Shown here: positions 8,812 to 16,454 of the stretch, piece by piece
Position numbering within the stretch: position 1 is the stretch's first letter
Layout of the letters: the number at the start of each line of letters is the position of its first letter
Origin: an uncultured Campylobacterota bacterium
GTDB taxonomy: Bacteria > Campylobacterota > Campylobacteria > Campylobacterales > Arcobacteraceae
Reading direction: 5' to 3'
DNA length: 21,307 bases
Assembly (NCBI GenBank): GCA_903821805.1
Contig: CAIJNA010000057.1
Span: 1-21,307 of the forward strand
Translations under genes and position numbers: made by a program
Notes under the pieces: generated by a model
Database searches by the model: none
What the model saw: only the letters and a program-made list of their open reading frames with translations
What the model was told of the DNA's origin: nothing

Positions 8812-8817
8812 TAGAAT
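8812..8817 (+). promoter_or_regulatory. Candidate -10 element for mrp
   Basis: TAGAAT lies 32 bases before the preferred mrp start (8850) and would give a leader of about 26 bases. No clear -35 is visible. It lies downstream of the preceding stem-loop, consistent with mrp having its own promoter. Confidence 0.35.
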
Positions 8818-8849
8818 TCCCATGAAACCGAATTATGAAAAGGAAAATG

Positions 8850-10061
8850 ATGTTAACAATTGAAAATGTAAAAGAAAAATTAGCAAAAGTTATGTATCCA
8901 GGATTTGCAAAGTCTATTTTAGATTTTGGATTTATAAAAGATGTTGCAGTTGATGGAAATAAAGTTGCTGTATATATTGAAATAACTTCAAGTGCCGAAG
9001 AAGTTGAAAAAGAATTAAGAGAAAATATTACAAAAGAATTGAGTATGTTGGGTGAGATTGATTTAAATTTAGCTATCCACAAACCTCAAGCACCAAAACA
9101 AATGAGTAACTCAATGAGTGGAAACAATATGACTCCTCAAGTTAAAAATTTTGTTATGGTAAGCAGCGGAAAAGGTGGTGTTGGAAAATCAACAACATCT
9201 GTAAATCTTGCTATTGCGCTTGCTATGCAAGGTAAAAAGGTTGGGCTTTTAGATGCTGATATTTATGGGCCAAATATTCCTCGTATGATGGGTCTTGATG
9301 GACAAGAACCAGAAATTATTGGAAATAAAATCATGCCATATAAAGCTTATGGTGTTGAAGTTATGTCTATGGGAAGTTTAGTTGAAGAAGGTAAAGCACT
9401 AGTTTGGAGAGGCGCTATGATTCAAAAAGCAATTCAACAACTTCTAAGAGATATTTTGTGGAGTGAATTAGATTGCTTAATCATAGATATGCCTCCAGGA
9501 ACTGGTGATGCTCAACTTACTTTAGCTCAAAGTGTTCCAGTTGCAGCTGGAATCAATGTTACAACACCTCAACATGTTGCACTTGATGATAGTAGAAGAA
9601 GTTTGGAAATGTTTAGTAAGCTTCATATTCCAATAGCTGGAATAGTTGAAAACATGAGCGGATTTGTATGTCCTAAGTGTGGTGAAGAAAGTGACATTTT
9701 TGGAAAAGGAACTTGTGAAGATTTAGCTAAAGAATATAGCACAAAAGTATTAGCAAATATTCCAATTGAACCAAATATAAGAGTTGGTGGAGATGATGGA
9801 AAACCAGTAGTATACTTTTATCCAGATAGCAAAACAGGTAAAAAATACCTTCAAGCAGCAGCTCAACTTTGGGAAAGCATTGAAAAAGCAAATGCAAATG
9901 GAGAAATTGGAAATAGTGAAATTCAACCAAATCTTCCAGCTGGTGTAAGTGCTTGTAGTACTGAAGGTCAAGCCTATAAAAAAGAACAAGATGAGAAAAA
10001 AGCTGCAGCAAAAGAAGCCGAAAAAAGTGGTGGTTGTTGTGGTGGCGGACACTGTAGTTAA
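8850..10061 (+). CDS. mrp: Mrp/ApbC-type P-loop ATPase, iron-sulfur cluster carrier
   Basis: Carries and delivers iron-sulfur clusters to target proteins in the cytosol. The 403 residues contain an N-terminal MIP18 (DUF59) domain (about 1-75), then the ATPase with the deviant Walker A SGKGGVGKST (106-115), the DADIYGPN switch, the IDMPPGTGD Walker B region and the cluster-binding CxxC (C274, C277 in FVCPKCGEE). The protein ends with a low-complexity, charged Ala/Lys/Glu stretch and a Cys/His cluster, GGCCGGGHCS. An upstream in-frame ATG at 8835 adds five residues (MKRKM), but AAGGA sits five bases before 8850, so I prefer 8850; 8847 is too close. It stands alone between two terminators. Its neighbours thiC and the sulfur transporter also belong to iron-sulfur or sulfur metabolism, though no operon is shown. 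Confidence 0.93.
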   Translation: MLTIENVKEKLAKVMYPGFAKSILDFGFIKDVAVDGNKVAVYIEITSSAEEVEKELRENITKELSMLGEIDLNLAIHKPQAPKQMSNSMSGNNMTPQVKNFVMVSSGKGGVGKSTTSVNLAIALAMQGKKVGLLDADIYGPNIPRMMGLDGQEPEIIGNKIMPYKAYGVEVMSMGSLVEEGKALVWRGAMIQKAIQQLLRDILWSELDCLIIDMPPGTGDAQLTLAQSVPVAAGINVTTPQHVALDDSRRSLEMFSKLHIPIAGIVENMSGFVCPKCGEESDIFGKGTCEDLAKEYSTKVLANIPIEPNIRVGGDDGKPVVYFYPDSKTGKKYLQAAAQLWESIEKANANGEIGNSEIQPNLPAGVSACSTEGQAYKKEQDEKKAAAKEAEKSGGCCGGGHCS

Positions 10062-10084
10062 CCTTAACTATTTCATTAAAACAC

Positions 10085-10115
10085 AAAAAAGCGAGGCATG
10101 TGTCTCGCTTTTTTT
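10085..10115. terminator. Rho-independent terminator after mrp, possibly bidirectional
   Basis: An A-run, GCGAG, an eight-base loop, CTCGC and a T-run of seven form a classic intrinsic terminator 23 bases after the mrp stop. The A-run before the stem becomes a T-run on the other strand, so it can also stop transcription coming from the infA side. Confidence 0.88.
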
Positions 10116-10287
10116 ATTTACAAGTAAAAGAAAGCTTAATGGAAAAATGAGTTACTTATTATACTTGTTTAACTAGCCTAAAGCGTAAGCTATTGTAAAA
10201 GATAGTAATAACAAATAGAATAATGATGTTGTATTTAATCTTGTGGTAATTTGTATATTGTCAGCATAAAATATAAAATAAATGACA
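10116..10287. other. Intergenic gap between convergent terminators, no clear gene
   Basis: About 170 bases between the mrp and infA terminators. It holds a short inverted repeat (ACAAGTA at 10120-10126 and TACTTGT at 10162-10168). On the minus strand, in the infA frame but beyond its stop, there is an open hydrophobic stretch ending at the TAG at 10173-10175. There is no ATG in that frame. I see nothing here that can be called a gene. Confidence 0.6.
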
Positions 10288-10321
10288 TAAAAAAAGAGAG
10301 AATCGTGCAGATCCTCTCTTT
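10288..10321 (-). terminator. Rho-independent terminator at the end of the S10-spc operon
   Basis: On the minus strand a 12-base-pair stem (AAAGAGAGGATC with GATTCTCTCTTT, one G-T pair) with a five-base loop is followed by a run of T. It begins 19 bases after the infA stop and marks the end of the ribosomal operon. The usual followers rpmJ and the alpha operon are not here. Confidence 0.88.
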
Positions 10322-10340
10322 GTAAAAAATATAAATACTA

Positions 10341-10559
10341 TTATTTATATCTGTGAGTTATTCTACCCTTATCAAGTGAATATGGTGTGATTTCAACTCT
10401 AACTGTGTCACTAAGTAATATTTTAATATAGTGCATTCTCATTTTTCCAGAAATATGACATAAAACAATATGTCCATTATCAAGCTCAACTCTAAATGTT
10501 GCATTAGGTAAAACTTCTACAACCTTACCATCAATAACAATTACATCATCTTTTGCCAT
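10341..10559 (-). CDS. infA: Translation initiation factor IF-1
   Basis: Binds the 30S A site during initiation together with IF2 and IF3. The 72-residue length is exact for the family. It is a single OB-fold S1-like domain: start MAKDDVIVIDGKVVEVLPN, the FRVELDNGH strand and the C-terminal SLDKGRITHRYK. AAGGA lies seven bases before the ATG. It is the last gene of the ribosomal operon, 44 bases after map and directly before a strong terminator. Confidence 0.97.
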   Translation of the reverse strand: MAKDDVIVIDGKVVEVLPNATFRVELDNGHIVLCHISGKMRMHYIKILLSDTVRVEITPYSLDKGRITHRYK

Positions 10560-10603
10560 TTTTTTCCTTTTTTAAATTTCTTTAAATTGTTTTTTAATCT
10601 CAC

Positions 10604-11365
10604 TCAGATACTAGTTAGTATTTCGGCTTTACCGTTTACAACTGCAACTTGGTGTTCATAGTGACTTCCTCTTAATCCATCACGACTTCTAACTGACCAC
10701 TTATCTTCTTTATCTATAGCAGGTTCTTCATCTTTTTGACAAATCATAGGCTCAAGACAAAACACCATCCCATTTTTAATTTTAGGACCTTGTTTTGCAT
10801 TGTTTCCTTCAAGATAATTAGGAATCTCTGGATCACAATGTGGCTCTCTACCAATACCATGTCCACAAAATCTTATCAAAGGAACAAAACCTCTTTTAGT
10901 AATAAATTTTTCCAAAGCATGGCTAAGTTCTTTAAATCTCATACCATCTTTTATGATACTAATAGCATAGTAAAGAGCATCTTTACTACAAGCTATTAGT
11001 TCTTCATCTTCTTTTGATATTTTACCTATTGGTATTGTAATAGCGGCATCGCCATACCATCCATCAACTTCACTTCCAATATCAATACCTAAAATATCAC
11101 CATCTTTTAGCACCTGATTTGTTGGAATACCATGTATAATTACTTCATTTAATGATGTACAAATTGCATTCGGAAATCCATAAAGTCCTTTAAATGATGG
11201 TTTAGCACCAAGACTTAGTAGGTATTCTTCACCCATTTTATCAACATCTAATAAAGTCATTCCAGATTTTACATTTTCACTTAAATAAGAAAGAGTCTTC
11301 GCAACCGCTTTGCCAGCGATACGAAGCTTTTCTATTTCGTTTAATTTTCGAAGAGGTATTGCCAA
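10604..11365 (-). CDS. map: Methionine aminopeptidase, type I
   Basis: Removes the initiator methionine from new proteins as they leave the ribosome. The 253 residues show the pita-bread fold metal ligands: D95 (GIDIG), D106 (YGDAA), H169 (CGHGIG), E205 (CLEPM) and E237 (HYEHQ). The substrate-side H79 (IIHGIP) is also present. It lacks the N-terminal zinc extension, so it is the short type Ia form. The start is TTG at 11365, supported by the family-like MAIPLRKLNEIEKL and by the absence of any nearby ATG. Only weak AGG pairing lies upstream. The gene begins three bases after the secY stop, so it is likely translated by coupling to secY. Confidence 0.96.
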   Translation of the reverse strand: MAIPLRKLNEIEKLRIAGKAVAKTLSYLSENVKSGMTLLDVDKMGEEYLLSLGAKPSFKGLYGFPNAICTSLNEVIIHGIPTNQVLKDGDILGIDIGSEVDGWYGDAAITIPIGKISKEDEELIACSKDALYYAISIIKDGMRFKELSHALEKFITKRGFVPLIRFCGHGIGREPHCDPEIPNYLEGNNAKQGPKIKNGMVFCLEPMICQKDEEPAIDKEDKWSVRSRDGLRGSHYEHQVAVVNGKAEILTSI

Positions 11366-11368
11366 GAT

Positions 11369-12631
11369 TTATAAACCTACAGCACTTAAAGTTTTATATT
11401 TATTCATATATTGTTGAGCTTCAATCTTTCTCATAGTATCAATAGCAACTTGAACTACAATCATTACTGCAACTCCACCAAAAAAGAATGGAACTCCCAT
11501 AGCCTTAACAATAAGCCAAGGAATAGTCGCAACAGCACCTAAATATAAAGAACCCCATAAAGTCAATCTACTTGCAGTTTCATTTAAAAAGTCTTTAGTT
11601 GTATCTCCAGTTCTTATACCAGGGATAAAACCGCCTTGTCTTTTTAAATTTTCACTAATATCTTTTGCATTGAATGTAATTGAAGCATAAAAATATGCAA
11701 AAAATACAACAAATAAGAATGTCAAAATATTGAATGTATAACTATTAGGATTTAAATAATCTGCGATCATCATAACATACTTATTTTGACTACCTTGTAA
11801 GATAGTAGAAGGAAACATCAAAATCGCACTTGCAAAAATTACAGGTATTACACCACTAAGATTTAACTTAATTGGAATGTAATTCATAATTCTTTTTGAT
11901 TGATTTTCCATCATCACTTTTTTACTATAAGTAATAGGAATTCTTCGCTCAGCTAACTCAACATAAATGATGAATCCAACTGTAGCAAGAATAATTATTA
12001 AAAGTGCAATAACAGTTAAGAAATTCATCTGACCGTTATTAACAAGCTCAACAGTTCCACCTATAGCACTTGGAATAGCCGAAACAATTCCAGCAAAAAT
12101 AATCAAACTAATACCATTACCAATACCTCTTTGTGTGATTTGTTCACCAATCCACATAAGTAACATAGTACCAGTAAGCATAGAGATAGTAGAAATGAAA
12201 ATAAATGTATTAAGGTCCAACATAATAGCACTTGCCCCTGTTTTTCCAGTTAATGAATTTAATCCCATAGAAACACCTATGGCTTGTATAATAGTAATTA
12301 CGATTGTTGCATATCTAATGATTTGCATATATTTTTGCATACCATCTCTCTCTTTTTTCATTTTACCAAGAGATGGGAATGTAGCAGCAAGAAGCTCCAT
12401 AATAATAGAAGCAGTGATGTAAGGCATAATACCAAGAGATATAATACTCATTCTTTGAACAGCTTTACCACTAAACATATTAGCAAGCCCTAAAGCGTTG
12501 TTGGAATTTGTATCAAAAAACTCTTTGATTACGTTAAGATCGACACCAGGTACTGGCACATAAGCCAGCATTCTGTATATTAAAACAAATCCCAAAGTTA
12601 TTAAGATTTTATTTAATAAGTCTTTATTCAC
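11369..12631 (-). CDS. secY: Preprotein translocase channel subunit SecY
   Basis: Forms the protein-conducting channel of the Sec translocon in the inner membrane, with SecE and SecG. The 420 residues carry about ten membrane segments. Family motifs include YRMLAYVPVPGVD near residue 20, the plug region after it, GEQITQRGIGNGISL (162-176) and the cytosolic loop RIPITYSKKVM, which contacts the ribosome and SecA. The start is GTG at 12631, two bases after the rplO stop, with little Shine-Dalgarno pairing; coupling to rplO probably drives its translation. Its place after rplO and before map is the standard spc-operon order. Confidence 0.97.
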   Translation of the reverse strand: MNKDLLNKILITLGFVLIYRMLAYVPVPGVDLNVIKEFFDTNSNNALGLANMFSGKAVQRMSIISLGIMPYITASIIMELLAATFPSLGKMKKERDGMQKYMQIIRYATIVITIIQAIGVSMGLNSLTGKTGASAIMLDLNTFIFISTISMLTGTMLLMWIGEQITQRGIGNGISLIIFAGIVSAIPSAIGGTVELVNNGQMNFLTVIALLIIILATVGFIIYVELAERRIPITYSKKVMMENQSKRIMNYIPIKLNLSGVIPVIFASAILMFPSTILQGSQNKYVMMIADYLNPNSYTFNILTFLFVVFFAYFYASITFNAKDISENLKRQGGFIPGIRTGDTTKDFLNETASRLTLWGSLYLGAVATIPWLIVKAMGVPFFFGGVAVMIVVQVAIDTMRKIEAQQYMNKYKTLSAVGL

Positions 12632-12633
12632 AA

Positions 12634-13038
12634 TTATTTACCAGCAGTAACAGTTATATTTTCATCTTTGATTTTAGATACTAAATCTTTAGCACCAGCA
12701 CCAATGAGTTTTACTTTTGAAACTGTGCTTGAAATTCTATAAACTTCTTTAATAGAAGCCATAGTAATTTCTGCTAATTCAGCTATTTTTGTAACTTTAT
12801 CAACATTGATAGTCATCGGTTTTACAACTCTTGATGTAAATCCAACTTTTGGAAGTCTTCTGTGAAGTGGTTGTTGTCCACCCTCAAAACCTCTTTTAAT
12901 TGAATATCCACTTCTAGCTTTTTGACCTTTGTTACCTTTTCCAGCAGTTTTACCGTTTCCAGTTGCATGCCCTCTTCCTACTCTTTTAGTACTTTTAGTA
13001 CTTCCAGCAGCAGGACTTAAATCTTGTAATATTGACAT
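12634..13038 (-). CDS. rplO: 50S ribosomal protein L15
   Basis: Assembly protein of the large subunit near the central protuberance. At 134 residues it fits the family. The basic, glycine-rich N-terminus is clear: RVGRGHATGNGKTAGKGNKG, then KARSGYSIKRGFEGGQQPL and the RRLPKVGF motif. It starts three bases after rpsE, with AAAGGAT overlapping the rpsE end. In most bacteria rpmD (L30) lies between rpsE and rplO; here there is no room for it. Confidence 0.97.
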   Translation of the reverse strand: MSILQDLSPAAGSTKSTKRVGRGHATGNGKTAGKGNKGQKARSGYSIKRGFEGGQQPLHRRLPKVGFTSRVVKPMTINVDKVTKIAELAEITMASIKEVYRISSTVSKVKLIGAGAKDLVSKIKDENITVTAGK

Positions 13039-13041
13039 TTT

Positions 13042-13485
13042 CTATCCTTTTATCATAGCTAATGCTTCAACAGTAGCTTGAACTAAATTGTTTGGATTAT
13101 TTGAACCTAAAGATTTTGCAATAATATCTTTAATACCAACAAGCTCAAGAACAGGTCTTGCAGCTCCACCAGCGATTAGCCCAGTTCCCTCTGATGCAGG
13201 TTTAAGTAAAATTCTACTTGCATTATATTTATGTTCAATATCATGGTTAATTGTAGTACCATTGATATTAACTTTTACAAGAGATTTAAATGCATCATCA
13301 AGAGCTTTCTTGATAGCATCTGGAACCTCTTTAGCTTTACCAGTACCATAACCTACTGTACCTTTTTTGTCACCAACAACAACAAGAGCAGTAAATCTAA
13401 ATCTTCTACCACCCTTAACAACTTTAGTAACTCTCCCTATCTTAACGATAGCTTCTTCGAAATCTTCTCTATTTATTACCGCCAT
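13042..13485 (-). CDS. rpsE: 30S ribosomal protein S5
   Basis: Small-subunit protein at the mRNA entry side, involved in decoding accuracy. With the start at 13485 it has 147 residues (MAVINREDFEE...). The double-stranded-RNA-binding fold includes GGRRFRFTALVVVGDKKG (25-42) and GYGTGKAKEVPDAIKKA; the C-terminal domain has ASEGTGLIAGGAARPVLELV. The frame stays open upstream to an ATG at 13512 inside rplR, but AAGGGG at 13492-13497 overlaps the rplR stop and sits six bases from the ATG at 13485 (three from the one at 13488). I therefore chose 13485. Confidence 0.95.
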   Translation of the reverse strand: MAVINREDFEEAIVKIGRVTKVVKGGRRFRFTALVVVGDKKGTVGYGTGKAKEVPDAIKKALDDAFKSLVKVNINGTTINHDIEHKYNASRILLKPASEGTGLIAGGAARPVLELVGIKDIIAKSLGSNNPNNLVQATVEALAMIKG

Positions 13486-13495
13486 CATAAGCCCC

Positions 13496-13855
13496 TTATA
13501 CTCTGATTCCATTGTCTCTTAGTGCATCAGCAAATGCTGCAATTACACCATGATACAAGTAACCATTTTTATCAAATACAACTGTTTCGATATTTTTAGC
13601 TTTTAAGTTTTCAGCCATTGCAGCTCCAACTTTAACAACATTTTCTTTATTAACACTAAGTTTCATTGCTCTACTATCAACAGATGCAAGTGTAACACCA
13701 GCAACATCATCAATAGCTTGAGCATAGAAGTATTTATTAGATTTGAAAACTGTAAGTCTTGGTTTTGCAACCGAACCATCAATTTTACCTCTAATTCTTC
13801 TTTTTCTTCTTAATCTTAATGCATTTTTCTTAGCTAAGTCTTTTATTCTACTCAT
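13496..13855 (-). CDS. rplR: 50S ribosomal protein L18
   Basis: Binds 5S rRNA in the central protuberance with L5. The 119 residues begin with a basic tail (KNALRLRRKRRIRGKI) and continue with KPRLTVFKSNKYFYAQAIDD, the family's core motif, ending in FADALRDNGIRV. It starts 10 bases after rplF with AAGGTAT upstream. Its stop codon is part of the rpsE ribosome-binding site. Confidence 0.97.
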   Translation of the reverse strand: MSRIKDLAKKNALRLRRKRRIRGKIDGSVAKPRLTVFKSNKYFYAQAIDDVAGVTLASVDSRAMKLSVNKENVVKVGAAMAENLKAKNIETVVFDKNGYLYHGVIAAFADALRDNGIRV

Positions 13856-13865
13856 AATTTATACC

Positions 13866-14402
13866 TTACTTTTTAGAAGTTTTTCCGGCTTTTCTAATGA
13901 TAGTCTCATCAGTATATTTAACACCCTTACCTTTGTACGGTTCTGGTTTTCTAAAGCCTCTAATTATTGCAGCAACTTGACCAACTTGTTGTTTGCTACT
14001 ACCTTTTACATTAATTATATTTTTATCTACACTTATTTCGATATCAGCAGGAATATCAAAATTGATTGGATGAGAATATCCAAGTTGTAATTCTAAAATA
14101 TCACCTTTAACAGCTGCTTTATAACCAACACCGTTGATTTCTAAAGATTTAGTAAATCCAGCTACTAAACCAGTTATTGCATTTGCAGTTAAAGATCTAT
14201 AAGTTCCCCAGAATGCTTTATCTTGAGATTCATCACCTTTTAAAGCGAATACGATATTTCCTTCAGAAACTTCAATTCCAACTCTATTGTGTGTATCAAG
14301 TTCAACAACTTTGTTACCTTTTTTGATTACAACTACTGAACCATTTACAGAAACTTCAATACCAGCTGGTATTGCTATAGGTAATTTACCAATTCTTGAC
14401 AT
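13866..14402 (-). CDS. rplF: 50S ribosomal protein L6
   Basis: Large-subunit protein near the GTPase-associated centre, where elongation factors dock. The 178 residues start MSRIGKLPIAIPAG, which is diagnostic. Two tandem L6 folds follow, with the second ending in the conserved FRKPEPYKGKGVKY and a lysine-rich tail. A strong ribosome-binding site (AAGGAGTG) lies upstream, in the 10-base gap after rpsH. Confidence 0.97.
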   Translation of the reverse strand: MSRIGKLPIAIPAGIEVSVNGSVVVIKKGNKVVELDTHNRVGIEVSEGNIVFALKGDESQDKAFWGTYRSLTANAITGLVAGFTKSLEINGVGYKAAVKGDILELQLGYSHPINFDIPADIEISVDKNIINVKGSSKQQVGQVAAIIRGFRKPEPYKGKGVKYTDETIIRKAGKTSKK

Positions 14403-14412
14403 AGTTCACTCC

Positions 14413-14811
14413 TTACCATATAGAACAAAGAATTTCACCACCAACATTAAGTTTGTAAGCCTCATCATTACTTACAACACCTTTGTTAGTAGAAACAACT
14501 ATTGTTCCATATCCATTTTTAAAATTTTTAAGTTCAGTAGCAGATTTATAAACTCTTCTTCCTGGCTTAGATTCTCTTTTTACTTCATTGATAACACTTT
14601 TTTCATTGTCGTCATACTTTAAAACTACTTTTAAAGTTTTTTTATTGTTTCCAATATCTTCTACACTGTAACTTTCAATGTAATTTTTTTGCTTTAAAAC
14701 ATTCATAACTGCTTCAACTGTATTAGAGTGAATTAAAGTTGTTACCTCTAATTTTCTCATAGCAGCATTTCTGATTCGAGTTATTGCGTCTGCGATTAAA
14801 TCATTCATCAT
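14413..14811 (-). CDS. rpsH: 30S ribosomal protein S8
   Basis: Binds helix 21 of 16S rRNA early in assembly, and in E. coli is the translational repressor of the spc operon. The 132 residues start MMNDLIADAITRIRNA, typical of S8, and include the RNA-binding STNKGVVSNDEAYK segment near the end. GAGGAT lies six bases before the first of two tandem ATG codons, which supports 14811. It follows rpsN by 30 bases. Whether S8 represses this operon cannot be told from the sequence. Confidence 0.96.
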   Translation of the reverse strand: MMNDLIADAITRIRNAAMRKLEVTTLIHSNTVEAVMNVLKQKNYIESYSVEDIGNNKKTLKVVLKYDDNEKSVINEVKRESKPGRRVYKSATELKNFKNGYGTIVVSTNKGVVSNDEAYKLNVGGEILCSIW

Positions 14812-14841
14812 GGGCTTATCCTCTTTTTTTTATTTTTATTG

Positions 14842-15027
14842 TTACCAACTAGCTTTTCTAATTCCAGGAATTAATCCCTCATTAGCCATCTTTCTTAAAC
14901 ATATTCTACAAAGTCCAAAATCTCTATAAACAGATTTTGGTCTACCACAGATTGAACATCTAGTGTACGCTCTAGTAGAAAATTTAGCAGGTTTAGCTGC
15001 TTTTAATATCATAGCTTTCTTTGCCAT
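14842..15027 (-). CDS. rpsN: 30S ribosomal protein S14, zinc-binding (C+) form
   Basis: Head protein of the small subunit. The 61-residue length and the two CxxC pairs (C24/C27 in CSICG, C40/C43 in CRIC) identify the short zinc-binding type, as opposed to the longer zinc-free paralogue. The C-terminal MANEGLIPGIRKASW is typical. Its ATG overlaps the rplE stop (TAATG), so translation is coupled. Confidence 0.96.
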   Translation of the reverse strand: MAKKAMILKAAKPAKFSTRAYTRCSICGRPKSVYRDFGLCRICLRKMANEGLIPGIRKASW

Positions 15028-15578
15028 TATGATCTCCCTATTTTAGTAAACGGTACACCAATTAGTTCTAGTAATCTAAAAGATTGCTCATCACTATCTG
15101 TTGTAGTAGTTATAGAAATATTCATTCCGTGAGTTTTGATGATATTATCATACTCAACTTCAGGGAACATCAATTGCTCATCAAGACCAAAGTTAAAATT
15201 ACCATGACCATCAAATCCAGTTCTATCAAGTCCTCTAAAGTCTTTTACTCTTGGAAGTGCAATTGAACATAATTTATCCATAAAATTATACATTTGCTCA
15301 CCTCTAAGTGTAACTTTTACACCTACAGGCATGTCTTCTCTAACTTTAAAACCAGCAACTGATTTTTTAGATTTGATAGTAACAGCTTTTTGTCCAGCAA
15401 TTAAAGAGATAGTATCACTAATGTTTTGCATTAATTTAGTATCTTTCATAGCTTCACCAGCACCTACAGAAATTGTTACTTTCTCTAAAGCAGGAGTTAA
15501 CATTTTATTTTGTACGAATTCAGATTGTAAAACAGTTGTTATTTCGTTTTTATATCTTTCTAATAATCTAGCTGCCAT
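15027..15578 (-). CDS. rplE: 50S ribosomal protein L5
   Basis: Binds 5S rRNA and contacts the P-site tRNA from the central protuberance. With the ATG at 15578 it has 183 residues (MAARLLERYKNEI...). Family segments are KVTISVGAGEA, the GQKAVTIKSKKSVAGFKVRE loop and the FGLDEQLMFPEVEYD region. A GTG at 15587 would add MNN, but it lies inside the GAGGGTGA ribosome-binding stretch, so the ATG one base after the rplX stop is preferred. Confidence 0.95.
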   Translation of the reverse strand: MAARLLERYKNEITTVLQSEFVQNKMLTPALEKVTISVGAGEAMKDTKLMQNISDTISLIAGQKAVTIKSKKSVAGFKVREDMPVGVKVTLRGEQMYNFMDKLCSIALPRVKDFRGLDRTGFDGHGNFNFGLDEQLMFPEVEYDNIIKTHGMNISITTTTDSDEQSFRLLELIGVPFTKIGRS

Positions 15579-15579
15579 A

Positions 15580-15819
15580 TTATTCACCCTCTACTTTAGA
15601 AACATTAGAGATATCAATTGGCATCTCTTTATTTATAAAACCACCATTTGGGTTTTTTTCTTGATCAGGCTTAACAGTTTTTTTAGCAATTTTGCAATCT
15701 TTAACGATTACTTTTCCAGCTTTTGGAAATACTGCTAAAACTTCACTTATTTTACCTTTATCATCACCAGCGATAATTTTTACAGTATCACCTTTTTTAA
15801 TTTTAAATTTAGTAGCCAT
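15580..15819 (-). CDS. rplX: 50S ribosomal protein L24
   Basis: Initiates large-subunit assembly and sits near the exit tunnel. The 79 residues contain a KOW motif (KGDTVKIIAGDDKGKISEVL, about 9-28) and the KNPNGGFINKEMPIDISNV segment. This is shorter than E. coli L24 (about 104) and lacks part of the C-terminal extension, but it is complete. The ATG overlaps the rplN stop in TAATG. Confidence 0.95.
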   Translation of the reverse strand: MATKFKIKKGDTVKIIAGDDKGKISEVLAVFPKAGKVIVKDCKIAKKTVKPDQEKNPNGGFINKEMPIDISNVSKVEGE

Positions 15820-16190
15820 TATAATACCTCCGGAGCAAGTGAAACTATTTTCATAAATCCACTATATCTAACTTCTCTAGCAACAGGTCCAAAAATTCTT
15901 GTTCCAATTGGCTCTCTTTTTGCATCTATAATAACAGCTGCATTGTCGTCAAATCTAATTAAAGAACCGTTTTCTCTTTGAACTTCTTTATGAGTTCTAA
16001 CGATAACAGCTTTAACAACTTGACCTCTTTTGATTTTAGTTCCATGAGGTACAGCTTTTTTAACTGAAGCAACAATAACATCACCAACTGTCGCATATCT
16101 TCTTTTAGAACCACCTAAAACTTTAATACACATAATTTCTTTAGCACCACTATTGTCTGCTACGTTTAATCTTGTAAAACTTTGAATCAT
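15819..16190 (-). CDS. rplN: 50S ribosomal protein L14
   Basis: Forms part of an intersubunit bridge. The 123 residues start MIQSFTRLNVADNSGAKEIM and include the family signature around KRGQVVKAVIVRTHKEV and RIFGPVAREVR. It overlaps both neighbours by one base (TAATG with the rpsQ stop, and TAATG at its own end with rplX), so translation is probably coupled along the three genes. Confidence 0.97.
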   Translation of the reverse strand: MIQSFTRLNVADNSGAKEIMCIKVLGGSKRRYATVGDVIVASVKKAVPHGTKIKRGQVVKAVIVRTHKEVQRENGSLIRFDDNAAVIIDAKREPIGTRIFGPVAREVRYSGFMKIVSLAPEVL

Positions 16191-16444
16191 TAGTTAACTC
16201 CCGCAGAAATTATTGTATTTAATCTAAAAGATTTTGTTTTAGATAATGGTCTACACTCAACAGCCGAAACTGTATCACCAACATTTACTTCATTTTTTTC
16301 ATCATGAACTAAATATTTTTTAAATCTCTTTACAGTTTTGTGGTATTTTGGGTGTAAAACTTTTCTAGTTACAAGAATAGATACAGTTTTGTCTCCACTT
16401 CTTTTTACCACAACACCTTGAATTTCTCTTTTATGTGAATTCAT
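16190..16444 (-). CDS. rpsQ: 30S ribosomal protein S17
   Basis: OB-fold protein that binds 16S rRNA early in assembly. From the ATG at 16444 it has 84 residues (MNSHKREIQGVVVKRSGDKT...), with the signature segment VLHPKYHKTVKRFKKYLVHD and CRPLSKTKSFRL. An in-frame ATG at 16465 lies inside rpmC and has no suitable binding site, whereas AAGGAT sits six bases before 16444; I use the latter. Confidence 0.95.
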   Translation of the reverse strand: MNSHKREIQGVVVKRSGDKTVSILVTRKVLHPKYHKTVKRFKKYLVHDEKNEVNVGDTVSAVECRPLSKTKSFRLNTIISAGVN

Positions 16445-16454
16445 TATCTTATCC

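Noticed and set aside
8822..8863. Thirteen-codon upstream ORF overlapping the mrp start.
   Set aside because: It has no ribosome-binding site and looks like a chance ATG in the leader.
9727..10086. Two long minus-strand open frames antisense to the end of mrp.
   Set aside because: They are shadows of the mrp codons, with runs of Leu/His or Thr/Phe composition and no family resemblance.
10120..10168. ACAAGTA/TACTTGT inverted repeat as a small RNA.
   Set aside because: Seven pairs around a 35-base loop, with no clear promoter or terminator of its own, is not enough to call an RNA gene.
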